Source: Lujinxingia litoralis (GTDB taxonomy: Bacteria; Myxococcota_A; Bradymonadia; Bradymonadales; Bradymonadaceae). Taken from it: a stretch of 64,000 bases of DNA. Below, in pieces: positions 29,737 to 39,194 of this stretch. The stretch covers positions 1,072,914-1,136,913 of the forward strand of contig NZ_QHKO01000001.1 in the NCBI RefSeq assembly GCF_003260125.1. Reading direction: 5' to 3'. Each line of letters starts with the position of its first letter. Position 1 is the stretch's first letter. The notes beneath the pieces are model-generated. The model was given only the letters and a program-made list of their open reading frames with translations. It did no database searches and was not told where the DNA came from. The position numbers and the translations under genes are program-made.

Positions 29737-32700
29737 ATGAGTGACGATAAAAACATCCCCGAGCTGCTCGACCTGGAGATCGAGCCGGTTGCCCCCGGCG
29801 ATCCCGCTCCCGTGTCGCAATCGCATCGCCCCGGCACCGGCCTCTCTTCGCCATCGCGTCCCGCTCGCAAGCCGGCCCCCGATCCCCTCATCGGCACCCG
29901 CCTCAAAGGCACCTACGAGCTGGTGGCCAAGATCGGCGAAGGCGGTATGGGAAACGTCTACTCCGCCATCCAGTACCCCCTGGAGCGCAAGGTCGCCGTC
30001 AAAGTCCTCAAGCCCACCGACAACAGCCCCGACGGCGAGTTCTATTTTATGCGGGAGGTGCGCGCGATTAACATGCTGCGCCACCCCAACATCATCACCA
30101 TCGTCGACTACGGAAAAGAGGACGACGGCACGCTCTACCTGGTCATGGAGCACCTGCCCGGACTCACCCTTAAAGACGTCATCAAAAAAGAGTTCCCGCT
30201 CGACCCCCGGCGCATCTGCGGCATCCTCATTCAGCTTTTGAGCGCGCTGGAGCAGGCCCACAACTCCGAGATCGTTCACTGCGATCTCAAGCCTGCCAAC
30301 ATCATGATCGAGAAGGTCGCCGGCCAGCCCGACTTCGTCAAAGTCCTCGATTTCGGCATCGCCAAGGTCAAGGGCCCCGCCATGGAAGTCGGCCCCTACA
30401 CCCAGGCCGGCAACATCGTGGGCACCTTCGACTACATGAGCCCCGAACAGATCATGCGCAAAGAGGACCTCGACGGTCGCGCAGACGTCTGGTCGGTCGG
30501 GGTCATTCTCTACGAGATGCTCACCCGCAAACGCATCTTCCACGCCAAAGACGCCGTCTCGATCATTGGCCGGGTGATGCAGTCGGCGATCCGCCCGCCC
30601 TCCGAAATCGCCCCCGATGTGCCCATCCCCAAAAGTCTGGAGCACATCACCATGCGGGCCATGGAGCGCAACCTCCGCAAGCGCTACCAGACCGCCAAGG
30701 AGATGCGCGACGCCCTGCAGCGCGCGCTCAACGACCTGGAGAGTGGCCATACCGGCAACGTCTCCGGCTATGGCTACGGCGGCGATACCGGTAATGCCAG
30801 CGGTAGTTTCAGCGGCTCCCTGGCAGCCAGTGGTCTGGTGCGTGGCGGCACCGGCAACCTGCGCCCGGCCACCGGCCCCGGCCCCGATTCCAACTCCACT
30901 AGCCGCACCGGCCTGAGCAGCCTCTACACCCGCTCCGGAGGGTTTGGCACCTTCGGGTTGGAGCACTCCCAGCGCCTGGCCACCGGCATCGCCGCCGGCA
31001 CCTCGGTGCTCGACCAGACCTTCAGCGCCGAAGACCTCGAAGGCAGCCTGGCCGGCGAACGACGCAAAGTTGCGGTGCTCGCCATCCAACAGCGCTCCCG
31101 CCGCAAGTCGGGGCTCGACCCCGAAGAACTCGCCAGGCGTAGTCGTCAGGAGAAAATGCTCATCCAGGAGATCGTGCGCCACTTCGATGGCGAGATCGAC
31201 AGCAACCTGGGTGGCACCTACACCGTGCTCTTTGGCGCGCGCAAAGCCCGCGTCGGCGACAACGTGCGCGCGGTCGAATGCGCCGTAGCGCTCCAGCAGA
31301 AGTTTCGCTCCCTCGACCAGGGCGCCGAACACATCGGCATGGGACTGGTCTACGGAGAGGTCTACGTCAGCGACCGCAAGGGCGGAAACGCCTACGGTGA
31401 AGCCATCGATCGCTCCATTGAGATCGCCCGGGGCGTGCGCGAAGCCCGCATCTACGCCGACGAAGACCTCATTGAGGCCACCCGTCAGCAGGTGCGCTTT
31501 GCCAACCTTCGCCCCATGGGCGGCGAAGAAGTCGCCGAGGTGCTCAGCGTCGAGGCCGCGGCTCCCGGCCAAAAGCCCCGGGACCTGGCAGACATCGACG
31601 TCTACGTCCCCCGGCCCGCTTACTTCGACGAGCTGATGCGCCGGGCCAACGCCGCCCGAGAAAACGTCGGCGGTGGCATCGCCATTCTCGGCGACCTGGG
31701 CACCGGCAAATCCCTCCTCCTCGATCGCTACGCCACTGCGCTTTCCGAGGCGAAATGGCAGACCTTCATCGTCAAGGACTCCGAACTCGGCGGCGGCCAG
31801 GCCGCCCTGCAGCCGGTACGCTCCTGGATTCGTCAGATCGCCCAGACCTACAAAGATCCGGCGGTCCTCATCACCAAGGCCTGTGAGGCCATCGGGCTTA
31901 ACAAAAAACACATCGAGTCCGTCGTTCAGGTCTTTCTCGGCCAACAGCACGATGCGCTCGCCCTGAGCGAGGTGCCCTGGAGTGATGCGCAGGGCTTCTC
32001 AAACTTCGCCGCCGCCCTGCTCTACCGGCTGCTGCGCTTCGCCATGAAAAAGGGGCCGGTGCTCCTGGCCATCGACGATGTGGCCGTCGACGACCGCTTC
32101 ACCATCGACTTTCTCGACAACCTGCTCTCCGGCATTCAAAAGCAGCCGATCCTCATCGCCGTCACCCTGCGCATTGAATCCACGGCGCTGGACCACGGGC
32201 TCCCCGGCAACTTTGAAATCCTGCAGATCGGCGGGTTCACCGAAGACGAATCCCGTCAGTTCGTCGCCCAGGTGCTCGGCTACACGCCACCGCCGGAGAT
32301 CGTGGCGCAGGTGCATCTGCGCTCCAGCGGCAACCCGATGTTCCTCTACGAACTGGTGCGCGCTGTGCTCCAGAAGAGCGGGGGCAAACTGGCCAGCGAA
32401 CAGGAGCTCCTTGATGCCGGCGTTCCGCTGAACCTTCAGGAGCTCCTCGCCGCCCGCATCGACGCCCTGCCCGATCAGCTGCGCGACGTCCTGGCCATCG
32501 CCTCCGTCGTCGGGGAGAGCTTCCGCGAAGAGTTCTTTTTGCAGATCGTGCCCGCCCAGCTCGATCCGCAGCGCTCCTTAAGCGATCTGGTCGCGCTGAA
32601 CTTCTTGAGCGCGCGCTACGACAGCTTCGACCGCATTCACGTAGCCTTCCAGCCCCGTGCCCTGCGCCGCGTCGTCTACGAGCGACTGCCTCGCTCCACC

Positions 32701-33741
32701 CGCGCCCAGCTGCACTCACGCATCATCGAGTTTCTCGAGGGAACTCCCGATCTGGCCGCCGTCGATCCCATCGAATACCCGCTGATGGTGGCCTTCCACT
32801 ACCGGGCGGTCGAAGGCTGGGAGGGCGCGGCCTTCTACCTGACCCGCGCCGGCGAGCTCCTCCTGGAGCTTTATGACTACGCCGGAGCCATCGACAACTT
32901 CCAGGAAGCCGTCGAGCTCCTCAAGGACAGAGTCGCCCCCACCCACGAGACGCTGCTCACCGCGCTCGCGCGCCAGCTCGTGGCCATGCGCGAGTCCGGG
33001 CGCCTGGAAGACGCCCAACGCGTTATCGACGCCCTGCCCGACCTCGACCTCATTGACGGCCCCCTGCGCCAGGATTTGCTCTACGAACGCGGCCTCATCG
33101 CCATGGACGCCGGAGGACTCGAAGACAGCAAGCAAAGCCTGGAGACCCTGCTCCACGAGGCGGTGGAGGCCGGCGATCTCAAACGCGAGATCAAAGCCCT
33201 GCTCGCCATGGCCCAGCTCTCCGAAAAAGAGAACCAGCTCCCGCACGCGGCCAACCTTTTGATGAAGGTGTCCCAGAAAGTCGATCAGGTCGGCGATCTC
33301 GATCTGCAAAACCCCGACGATCGCAAGCTCTTCTGGACCGCCTACAACCAGCTGGGCACCCTCTTCATCCGCCAGAAGGACTACCAACGTGCGCAGCAGT
33401 TTTTACAGACGGCCTACCAGCAGGCCCGTGCCATCGAGGACTTCCGCGGCCTGGTCCGGGTGATGTCCAACTTCGGCGCGCTCAGCCTGAGCGTGCGCGA
33501 CGTCAAACGCGCCCGGCAGTACTTCGAAAACGCCGCTCAATTTGCCCAGGCCACCGGTGACTTGCTCAATCAAAGTCGCATTCTGACCAACCTGGGCATC
33601 ACCGCCATGGAAGCCGGAGACCTGGAGAAGTCTAAAGAGTACTTCCGAAGCGCCCGCTCCCTGGCCGAAGAAATCGGCTGGTACGAGGGCCTGGCCGAGC
33701 TCTCGCTGCACATCCGACGCCTGCGCAAGGCGCTGAGCTGA
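29737..33741 (+). CDS. Ser/Thr kinase fused to degenerate nucleotidyl-cyclase domain, ATPase domain and TPRs
   Basis: 1334 residues. The kinase is at ~55-335 (GEGGMGNV, VAVKVL, HCDLKPANIM, DFG, MSPEQ). The residue before the catalytic Asp is Cys rather than Arg, so this is a non-RD kinase. Residues ~335-425 are Gly/Ser/Thr-rich disorder. A class III cyclase-like domain (~430-600) lacks both metal Asp: VAVLAIQ and GGTYTVLFG replace the usual ADI and GDG contexts. A STAND/AAA-type ATPase follows (~625-900, GDLGTGKSLLLDRY, VLLAIDDV), then TPRs to the end. The plan is like PknK and related multidomain kinases and suits an ATP-dependent signalling hub. No membrane segment is seen. Confidence 0.9.
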   Translation: MSDDKNIPELLDLEIEPVAPGDPAPVSQSHRPGTGLSSPSRPARKPAPDPLIGTRLKGTYELVAKIGEGGMGNVYSAIQYPLERKVAVKVLKPTDNSPDGEFYFMREVRAINMLRHPNIITIVDYGKEDDGTLYLVMEHLPGLTLKDVIKKEFPLDPRRICGILIQLLSALEQAHNSEIVHCDLKPANIMIEKVAGQPDFVKVLDFGIAKVKGPAMEVGPYTQAGNIVGTFDYMSPEQIMRKEDLDGRADVWSVGVILYEMLTRKRIFHAKDAVSIIGRVMQSAIRPPSEIAPDVPIPKSLEHITMRAMERNLRKRYQTAKEMRDALQRALNDLESGHTGNVSGYGYGGDTGNASGSFSGSLAASGLVRGGTGNLRPATGPGPDSNSTSRTGLSSLYTRSGGFGTFGLEHSQRLATGIAAGTSVLDQTFSAEDLEGSLAGERRKVAVLAIQQRSRRKSGLDPEELARRSRQEKMLIQEIVRHFDGEIDSNLGGTYTVLFGARKARVGDNVRAVECAVALQQKFRSLDQGAEHIGMGLVYGEVYVSDRKGGNAYGEAIDRSIEIARGVREARIYADEDLIEATRQQVRFANLRPMGGEEVAEVLSVEAAAPGQKPRDLADIDVYVPRPAYFDELMRRANAARENVGGGIAILGDLGTGKSLLLDRYATALSEAKWQTFIVKDSELGGGQAALQPVRSWIRQIAQTYKDPAVLITKACEAIGLNKKHIESVVQVFLGQQHDALALSEVPWSDAQGFSNFAAALLYRLLRFAMKKGPVLLAIDDVAVDDRFTIDFLDNLLSGIQKQPILIAVTLRIESTALDHGLPGNFEILQIGGFTEDESRQFVAQVLGYTPPPEIVAQVHLRSSGNPMFLYELVRAVLQKSGGKLASEQELLDAGVPLNLQELLAARIDALPDQLRDVLAIASVVGESFREEFFLQIVPAQLDPQRSLSDLVALNFLSARYDSFDRIHVAFQPRALRRVVYERLPRSTRAQLHSRIIEFLEGTPDLAAVDPIEYPLMVAFHYRAVEGWEGAAFYLTRAGELLLELYDYAGAIDNFQEAVELLKDRVAPTHETLLTALARQLVAMRESGRLEDAQRVIDALPDLDLIDGPLRQDLLYERGLIAMDAGGLEDSKQSLETLLHEAVEAGDLKREIKALLAMAQLSEKENQLPHAANLLMKVSQKVDQVGDLDLQNPDDRKLFWTAYNQLGTLFIRQKDYQRAQQFLQTAYQQARAIEDFRGLVRVMSNFGALSLSVRDVKRARQYFENAAQFAQATGDLLNQSRILTNLGITAMEAGDLEKSKEYFRSARSLAEEIGWYEGLAELSLHIRRLRKALS

Positions 33742-33770
33742 ACTGCTCCTCCCCGGGCTCTCACAACCAC

Positions 33771-33810
33771 AAAAAAGGCCGCCCTCGCCTATGCGAGGGC
33801 GGCCTTTTTT
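33771..33810. terminator. Strong bidirectional terminator between kinase and gmk genes
   Basis: Twelve-base GC stem (GGCCGCCCTCGC and its complement) with loop CTAT, flanked by six A on the left and six T on the right. It can end both the plus-strand kinase transcript and the minus-strand gmk operon. Confidence 0.95.
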
Positions 33811-33831
33811 AACGCGTCTCTCAAGCCCGAC

Positions 33832-34443
33832 TCACCCCTGGTCGAGAAGCCTGTTGAGCCAGTCCACCTTCAGGGCTCGGGCATGGCGCGCGGAATCGTA
33901 GACCGATATCAGCGCACCGAGCGCCTGATCGAAATCCCGGTTCTCGAGCAAAAACTCAAAGAGTTCGTGCTGCGCAAGCTCGTGGCGCGCGGCCTTGAGT
34001 CGGCGAGCGATAACCTCCGGCGCGTCGGTCCCTCGCCCACGCAGGCGGCCCTCCAGGGTCTTCATATCCGGCGGCGCCACCAGCACGCTGGTCGCGTGCG
34101 GATAGCGCTCTTTGAGCTGCTTTGCCCCCTGGTAGTCGATATCAAAGAGCACATCGTGCCCCTGCTGCCAGGCCGCCTCGATCACCTCCGACGAGGTGCC
34201 ATAATAGTTGCCGTGCACGTTCGCCCACTCCGCAAAGGCGCCGCGTTCGACCATCTCCTCAAAGCGCGCCACATCCACAAAGTGATAGGCCTGCCCGTCG
34301 ACCTCATCGCCCCGGCGCGCGCGCGTGGTGTAGCTGACGCTGGGGGTAAGTCGGGGCCGCGCCTTAAGCAGCGCCTGACACAAACTGGTCTTTCCCACCC
34401 CCGAGGGTCCGCAAACGATCAACAGCACGCCCTGCTCGGCCAT
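33832..34443 (-). CDS. gmk: Guanylate kinase
   Basis: Phosphorylates GMP to GDP in nucleotide synthesis. 203 residues from the ATG at 34443 (AAGGG upstream). P-loop GPSGVGKTSLCQALL, GMP-binding SYTTRARRGDEVDGQAYHFV, FAEWANVHGNYYGT and DVLFDIDYQGAKQL, and the lid RLRGRGTDAPEVIARRL are all present. Last gene of the iscS-mnmA-rnc-tatA-yicC-gmk run; gmk next to yicC is a common bacterial arrangement. Confidence 0.96.
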   Translation of the reverse strand: MAEQGVLLIVCGPSGVGKTSLCQALLKARPRLTPSVSYTTRARRGDEVDGQAYHFVDVARFEEMVERGAFAEWANVHGNYYGTSSEVIEAAWQQGHDVLFDIDYQGAKQLKERYPHATSVLVAPPDMKTLEGRLRGRGTDAPEVIARRLKAARHELAQHELFEFLLENRDFDQALGALISVYDSARHARALKVDWLNRLLDQG

Positions 34444-34502
34444 CCTATACCCTTGTACTTCCGATGGTTCTGTAACTTCCACAACGCTCTGCGCCCGGGC
34501 TC

Positions 34503-35402
34503 TCAGGCCACGTTGGCGCTCTGCTCGCGCATCTTTTCGATGGCGCTCTTCATCTCCACGACCAGATCGCTCTGCGTGGCCAGATGACTCTTGGAGCCCA
34601 TCGTATTGACCTCTCGAATGAGCTCCTGGAGGTAGAAATCGATCTTCTTGCCCACCCCCTGCTCCGAGGCCTCGTCGAGCACCGTGCCCAGCCGGGCCAC
34701 ATGCGATCGGGCCCGCTGCAACTCTTCGGAGATATCGCCCCGCTCGGCGTAGTAGACCAGCTCCTGAGCCAGGCGCTCCTCATCGAGCTCCCCCACGCCG
34801 AAGTCGTCAATGGCCTGACGCAGCCGGGCCTCCACCCGTGAGCGATAGGCGAGCTCGTCGCCCGACTCCAACGCCTCCACCGCGTCGATGCGCGCCGCCA
34901 GTGTGGCGAGATGCCCGCGCAGGTCGGCCTCAATGCCGCGGCCTTCTTCCTCCCGGGCCTGATGCAGGTATGCCAGCGCTTCTTCCACGGTGGGCAGCAA
35001 ACGCCCCAGCGCGCTCTCATCGAAACGCGAGGCGTCATCACGCTCGAAATACGAGCGATAGGCCAGCACATCGCTCACCTGAACCGATGAGCCCAGGCCG
35101 CTGGCCACCGCCAGGCGCTTGAGTTCTTGGGCCACCGCCTCAAAGCGCGTTTGATCGATGGCACTGAAGCCGCCCTCAGTCTGGCTGGAGTCGCCGATCT
35201 CCAGGCGCACATCCACCCGCCCGCGCTCCAGGCGCGCGCGGGCAGCACGCACCACGTGCGCCTCCAACCAGCGCAGCTCCCGCGGCGCATGCACACGCAC
35301 CTCCAGAGTACGGTGGTTTACGCTCTTGCACTCCACGCGCAGGCTGCGCCCTTCAACTTCCAGGCGCGCCGCCCCGAATCCGGTCATGCTAAAGACTGGC
35401 AT
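34503..35402 (-). CDS. yicC: YicC-family endoribonuclease
   Basis: 299 residues. The N-terminus has the family hallmark (SMTGFGAARLEVEGRSLRVE) and NHRTLEVRVHAP; the C-terminus has the second hallmark (EQGVGKKIDFYLQELIRE, NTMGSK). YicC proteins have recently been shown to be RNases affecting sRNA stability. It starts 14 bp after tatA and is followed by gmk after 59 bp. Confidence 0.95.
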   Translation of the reverse strand: MPVFSMTGFGAARLEVEGRSLRVECKSVNHRTLEVRVHAPRELRWLEAHVVRAARARLERGRVDVRLEIGDSSQTEGGFSAIDQTRFEAVAQELKRLAVASGLGSSVQVSDVLAYRSYFERDDASRFDESALGRLLPTVEEALAYLHQAREEEGRGIEADLRGHLATLAARIDAVEALESGDELAYRSRVEARLRQAIDDFGVGELDEERLAQELVYYAERGDISEELQRARSHVARLGTVLDEASEQGVGKKIDFYLQELIREVNTMGSKSHLATQSDLVVEMKSAIEKMREQSANVA

Positions 35403-35416
35403 CGCTCCCGCTCACT

Positions 35417-35650
35417 TCAGGCTTTGGTGTCGACGCGCTCTTCATGGCTGACCGCCGCCTCACGGGTGACCCGATCGGCAGACTTGTCTTCCAGCGTGGC
35501 CGGCTCCTCGTCGTTGCCACGCACCGAGTCCTGGAAGCTCTTCACGCCCAGCCCAAGCTGCTTTGCGGCGTGGGGCAACTTCCCGAGCCCAAAAAGCAGC
35601 ACGAGAATAAAGGCAATGATAAGAAGCTCTGTTGTCCCGAGACCAAACAT
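35417..35650 (-). CDS. tatA: Twin-arginine translocase subunit TatA/TatE
   Basis: 77 residues from the ATG at 35650 (GAGGA upstream). MFGLGTTELLIIAFILVLLF is the short membrane helix; FGLGKLP is the hinge and LGLGVKSFQ begins the amphipathic helix, then comes a charged tail. TatA forms the variable-size pore that exports folded proteins, relevant to the Tat-leader dioxygenase at 16.9-17.9 kb. No tatB or tatC is adjacent. Confidence 0.93.
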   Translation of the reverse strand: MFGLGTTELLIIAFILVLLFGLGKLPHAAKQLGLGVKSFQDSVRGNDEEPATLEDKSADRVTREAAVSHEERVDTKA

Positions 35651-35757
35651 AGGGTCCTCACTGTGGTGTCTAAAAACCACCAGCCAGGCGACTCCTGGCG
35701 AGTTGTTGATGCGTCAAACGTCACGTTCCGAGCCAGCACCGCGCCGGCTCGCGTCTT

Positions 35758-36585
35758 TTAACCCGAGCGCCCCGGCGACGGCAACGGGTCGAACAAAAGC
35801 TGCGACAAATCACCGCCGACATCCGCCAGCCGCTCCACCGCCTGGCGAGCAGCCTCCTGCTGCGCCTGCTTCTTAGAGCCGCCCTGACCGCGCCCCAACG
35901 CAACCTGATCCACGTGAACTTCCGCCACAAAGGTGCGCGCGTGATCGGGGCCTTCTACCGAGATGATGACGTAACGAGGATGCTCGTCGCACTGACGCTG
36001 CACCTCTCGTTGCAGGTAACTCTTGAAATCGGTGGGAGATTTCTGACCGCCTTCGCTTACCACCGCTGCCAAGGGCTGCTCCGGACCGCCCGACGCGATG
36101 ATCGGACCGTGCTGACGCGCGATGACTCCCCGGGCCGCCTCATATCCGCCATCGAGGTAAACCGCAGCCAGCACCGCCTCATAGGCATCGGCCAGGAGCC
36201 CCGGTTTCTGGCGACCGCCGGTGAGCACCTCACCACGGCCCAGGCGAAGATGCTCGCCAAGGCACAGCGCGTCGGCCCGCTCCACCAGCGCCCCCTCACA
36301 GACCAGGTCCGACTGACGGCTGGAGAGCGTGCCCTCGGCCGCCTGTTGATCGTCTTCAAAGAGCAGGTGCGCAATCACCAACCCCAGCACCGAATCTCCC
36401 AGAAACTCCAGGCGCTGGTTATCGCTGCTCACATCACTCTTTTCGTTGGCGTACGAGCGGTGGGTCAGCGCGCGTTCTAAAAGCGCGCGCTCCTCAAAAG
36501 TGTACCCCAGCGCTTCCTCCAGCGACTCCAGATCGTGGCGGTGTTCTTTCTGCAGCGCTTCACGGGCCTGTCTCATATGTGCCAT
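35758..36585 (-). CDS. rnc: Ribonuclease III
   Basis: Cuts double-stranded RNA in rRNA and mRNA processing. 275 residues from the ATG at 36585. The nuclease domain has the signature NQRLEFLGDSVLGLVIAHLL and the second metal site ADAYEAVLAAVYLDGG. The dsRBD is C-terminal (DFKSYLQREVQRQ, VALGRGQGGSKKQAQQEAAR). The frame is open further up, antisense-like, with no support. Only one base separates its start from the mnmA stop, so translation is probably coupled. Confidence 0.96.
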   Translation of the reverse strand: MAHMRQAREALQKEHRHDLESLEEALGYTFEERALLERALTHRSYANEKSDVSSDNQRLEFLGDSVLGLVIAHLLFEDDQQAAEGTLSSRQSDLVCEGALVERADALCLGEHLRLGRGEVLTGGRQKPGLLADAYEAVLAAVYLDGGYEAARGVIARQHGPIIASGGPEQPLAAVVSEGGQKSPTDFKSYLQREVQRQCDEHPRYVIISVEGPDHARTFVAEVHVDQVALGRGQGGSKKQAQQEAARQAVERLADVGGDLSQLLFDPLPSPGRSG

Positions 36586-36586
36586 C

Positions 36587-37753
36587 TCAGCTTCGGGGCT
36601 CTTCAATCCAGCCACCACCCAGGACCTCCTCCCCGCGGTAGAAGACCGCAGCCTGGCCCGGGGTGACCGCGCGTTGCGGCTCTTCAAACTCCACAAACGC
36701 CGTCGTCGGGTCGCCCCCCACCGTCACCAGCGCCGGCACCGGCTCACCGGCGTAGCGGATCTTCACCTGGCATTCGATCGGTCCCGTCGGACGCTCAAAC
36801 GAGAGCCAGTTGCAACGCTCGGCCACCAGCCCCCGCGCTTCCAACTCATCTCGTCCGCCCACCACCACGGTGCCGTCTTCCGGTCGGATGGCCTTTACGT
36901 AGAGCGGCTCGTGGTAGCTCAGCCCCAGCCCCCGGCGCTGCCCGACGGTGAACTGGTGAATCCCGTCATGCTCGCCAAGAAACTCTCCCGAGGTCGTCAC
37001 GATCCGGCCTGGCGTGCGCTCCTGCTCCGAGAGCAATTTGGCGACAAACGCCTTGTAGTCGCCGCCGCCCACAAAGCAGATCTCCTGGCTCTCGGCCTTC
37101 TCGGCGGTCTCCAGCCCCATGGTGCGCGCGATCTCACGGACCTCGTCCTTGGTCATGCCGCCCAGCGGGAAGAGAATCCGCCCCAGCGCCTCCCGCGGCA
37201 GCCCGAACAAAAAGTAGGACTGATCCTTATTACGGTCGACGCCCCGAAGCAGCTTGGGATGCTCGCCACTGCGATCGATGCGCGCAAAATGCCCGGTCGC
37301 CAGATACGTCGCGCCCAGCGCCAGAGAACGCTGCAACAAAATATCGAACTTCAGATGGTCGTTGCAGGCCACGCAGGGGTTGGGCGTGCGCCCCCGACGG
37401 TACTCCGAGACAAAATACTCGATCACGCGCTCGCGAAACGCGTCCTCGTAGTTGGCCACGTAAAAGGGAATCGAGAGCGAATCGGCCACCGTGCGCGCAT
37501 CAAAAAGATCGTCGGGCGAGCAGCAGCTCTTGGTGTACGACTCCTGAGGCGTGGAGTAGAGGCGCATGGCAATGCCCACCGCATCGTAGCCCTCGCCGGC
37601 CAGAATCCCGGCCGTCACCGAGCTGTCGACTCCGCCGCTCATCGCGACCACCACGCGGTCTTCGACCGCCCGGGCCAGCTCGTCGGCCTCTTCCAGGCTC
37701 GGTGGACGTTGGTCCACCGAACAGCTCTGAGTGTCTGTGATCGTCTGCGACAT
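36587..37753 (-). CDS. mnmA: tRNA-specific 2-thiouridylase MnmA
   Basis: Thiolates U34 of tRNA-Lys, -Glu and -Gln using ATP and relayed sulfur. 388 residues from the ATG at 37753 (AGGAA upstream). PP-loop VVAMSGGVDSSVTAGIL; first catalytic Cys in GRTPNPCVACN and second in ESQEICFVGG; tRNA-contact segment GEFLGEHDGIHQFTVGQRRG. The N-terminal ~30 residues before the PP-loop are an extension over the short family members. The cysteine desulfurase directly upstream is the likely sulfur donor. Confidence 0.96.
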   Translation of the reverse strand: MSQTITDTQSCSVDQRPPSLEEADELARAVEDRVVVAMSGGVDSSVTAGILAGEGYDAVGIAMRLYSTPQESYTKSCCSPDDLFDARTVADSLSIPFYVANYEDAFRERVIEYFVSEYRRGRTPNPCVACNDHLKFDILLQRSLALGATYLATGHFARIDRSGEHPKLLRGVDRNKDQSYFLFGLPREALGRILFPLGGMTKDEVREIARTMGLETAEKAESQEICFVGGGDYKAFVAKLLSEQERTPGRIVTTSGEFLGEHDGIHQFTVGQRRGLGLSYHEPLYVKAIRPEDGTVVVGGRDELEARGLVAERCNWLSFERPTGPIECQVKIRYAGEPVPALVTVGGDPTTAFVEFEEPQRAVTPGQAAVFYRGEEVLGGGWIEEPRS

Positions 37754-37857
37754 GATTCCTACCTCAACGTTGGCCACCAGCTCCCGCGTCAACGCCGGGA
37801 GCACGCCGACACAGCTAACCGCTGCGCTTTAAAAGTGCAAAAACAAAGTGACGCCCC

Positions 37858-39006
37858 TCACAGCGCGGGCATCGTGCGGAGGCGCTTGACCACGGCGCCC
37901 AGAATCCGGGCCGCCCGCGCCAGCTCTTCTTGCGGGGTGGCCGGCCCAAAGCTCAGACGCACCGAGCGGCGCGCGGCCTTCGCCTCAAAGCCCATCGCCA
38001 GAATCACATGACTGGGCTCCAGCGAGCCGGCCGTACACGCCGAACCACTGGAGGCCGAGATCCCTTCCAGATCAACGGCCAAAAGGAGATCTTCGCCGTC
38101 CACCTCATCGAAGGCCACGTTCAGCGTATTGAGCAGCTGGTGCTCGGTATCGCCGCGCAGCTCAAATCCCTGGACTTCGGCATTCAGCGCCGCCAGAAAG
38201 GCCTCCCGCCGCTGCCTCAGCGCCTGCTGCCACGACTCGCCATCAGCGGCGAGTTGACGCGCGGCGGCCTCCAGCCCGGCGGCGGCTGGCACGTTCTCGG
38301 TGCCCGGGCGCCGCCCCCGCTCCTGATGCCCGCCGCTGAGCAGCGCCGCCACTTTAAGCCCTTCCCGGGTCACAATCGCCCCGATGCCCTTGGGCCCGCC
38401 CATCTTATGAAATGAGAGCGTCATGTAGTCGATGTGGCTCTCGCCAAAATCCACCGGGATGCGCCCCAGCGCCTGGGTGCCATCAACATGAAAGATCGCC
38501 CCGGTGGCCCGCACCTTTTCCCCGATGGCCGCCACATCATAAATATTGCCGATTTCGTTATTGGCCCACATCACGCTGACCAGCGTGGCCCCTTCGGCCA
38601 GACGCTCATCCAGCCACCCCTCCACCAGACGTCCCTGCCGATCCACGGGCCAGTAGGCCACCCGCACGCCCTCCTTCTCCAGCGCGCGCACCGTTTCCAG
38701 CACCGAGGGATGCTCCACCACCGTACAGACAATGTAGGCGTCGGCGCGCTCTCGAGCGTGCTGGCGCAGCACCTGGTTGTTGCTCTCCGTGGCGCCGGCG
38801 GTCAACACCACCGCCTGGGCCGGCGCGCCCACCGCCCCCGCCACCGCACGACGCGCCCGCTCCACCACCGCCCGCGCGGCCTGCCCCTCGCGATGGATGC
38901 TCGACGCGTTGCCGTGCACGCCGCTGAGCGCGTCCACCATGGCCTGACGCACCTCAGGCAGCACCGGCGCGGTGGCGTTCCAATCCAGGTAGATTCGCTG
39001 GCTCAT
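37858..39006 (-). CDS. Cysteine desulfurase, IscS/NifS family
   Basis: PLP enzyme that takes sulfur from cysteine as a persulfide. 382 residues: YLDWNATAPVLPEV at the N-terminus, HGNASSIHREG, TAGATESNN, SFHKMGGPKGIG with the PLP Lys, RRPGTENV, and SGSACTAGSLEPSHV with the catalytic Cys. The 104-bp spacing to mnmA suggests cotranscription and a role in tRNA thiolation. No iscU or iscR is nearby, so a dedicated MnmA partner (as with YrvO in Firmicutes) is as likely as a general Fe-S role. First gene of the minus-strand housekeeping operon. Confidence 0.94.
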   Translation of the reverse strand: MSQRIYLDWNATAPVLPEVRQAMVDALSGVHGNASSIHREGQAARAVVERARRAVAGAVGAPAQAVVLTAGATESNNQVLRQHARERADAYIVCTVVEHPSVLETVRALEKEGVRVAYWPVDRQGRLVEGWLDERLAEGATLVSVMWANNEIGNIYDVAAIGEKVRATGAIFHVDGTQALGRIPVDFGESHIDYMTLSFHKMGGPKGIGAIVTREGLKVAALLSGGHQERGRRPGTENVPAAAGLEAAARQLAADGESWQQALRQRREAFLAALNAEVQGFELRGDTEHQLLNTLNVAFDEVDGEDLLLAVDLEGISASSGSACTAGSLEPSHVILAMGFEAKAARRSVRLSFGPATPQEELARAARILGAVVKRLRTMPAL

Positions 39007-39194
39007 CAGACTCTCTCCAGGTGCTCATAATCACGGGCGTTTCGCCGGGCTTCGCCCGGCTCATTCGGGGCCCTGCTAGTAGTCGGTGGCTCTCACGCGG
39101 TCAAGCGCCCCGGCGTTGGCGCGCCCCCTCGAAGTGCTTAGGCTTTGACCCATCGACCGATACCACCTGCGTCTATCATCCTTGAGGTTTCACC

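Noticed and set aside
29668..31950. 760-codon minus-strand frame opposite the kinase gene
   Set aside because: Gly/Ala/Val/His-rich translation without motifs, mirroring the kinase codons; the plus strand has clear domains.
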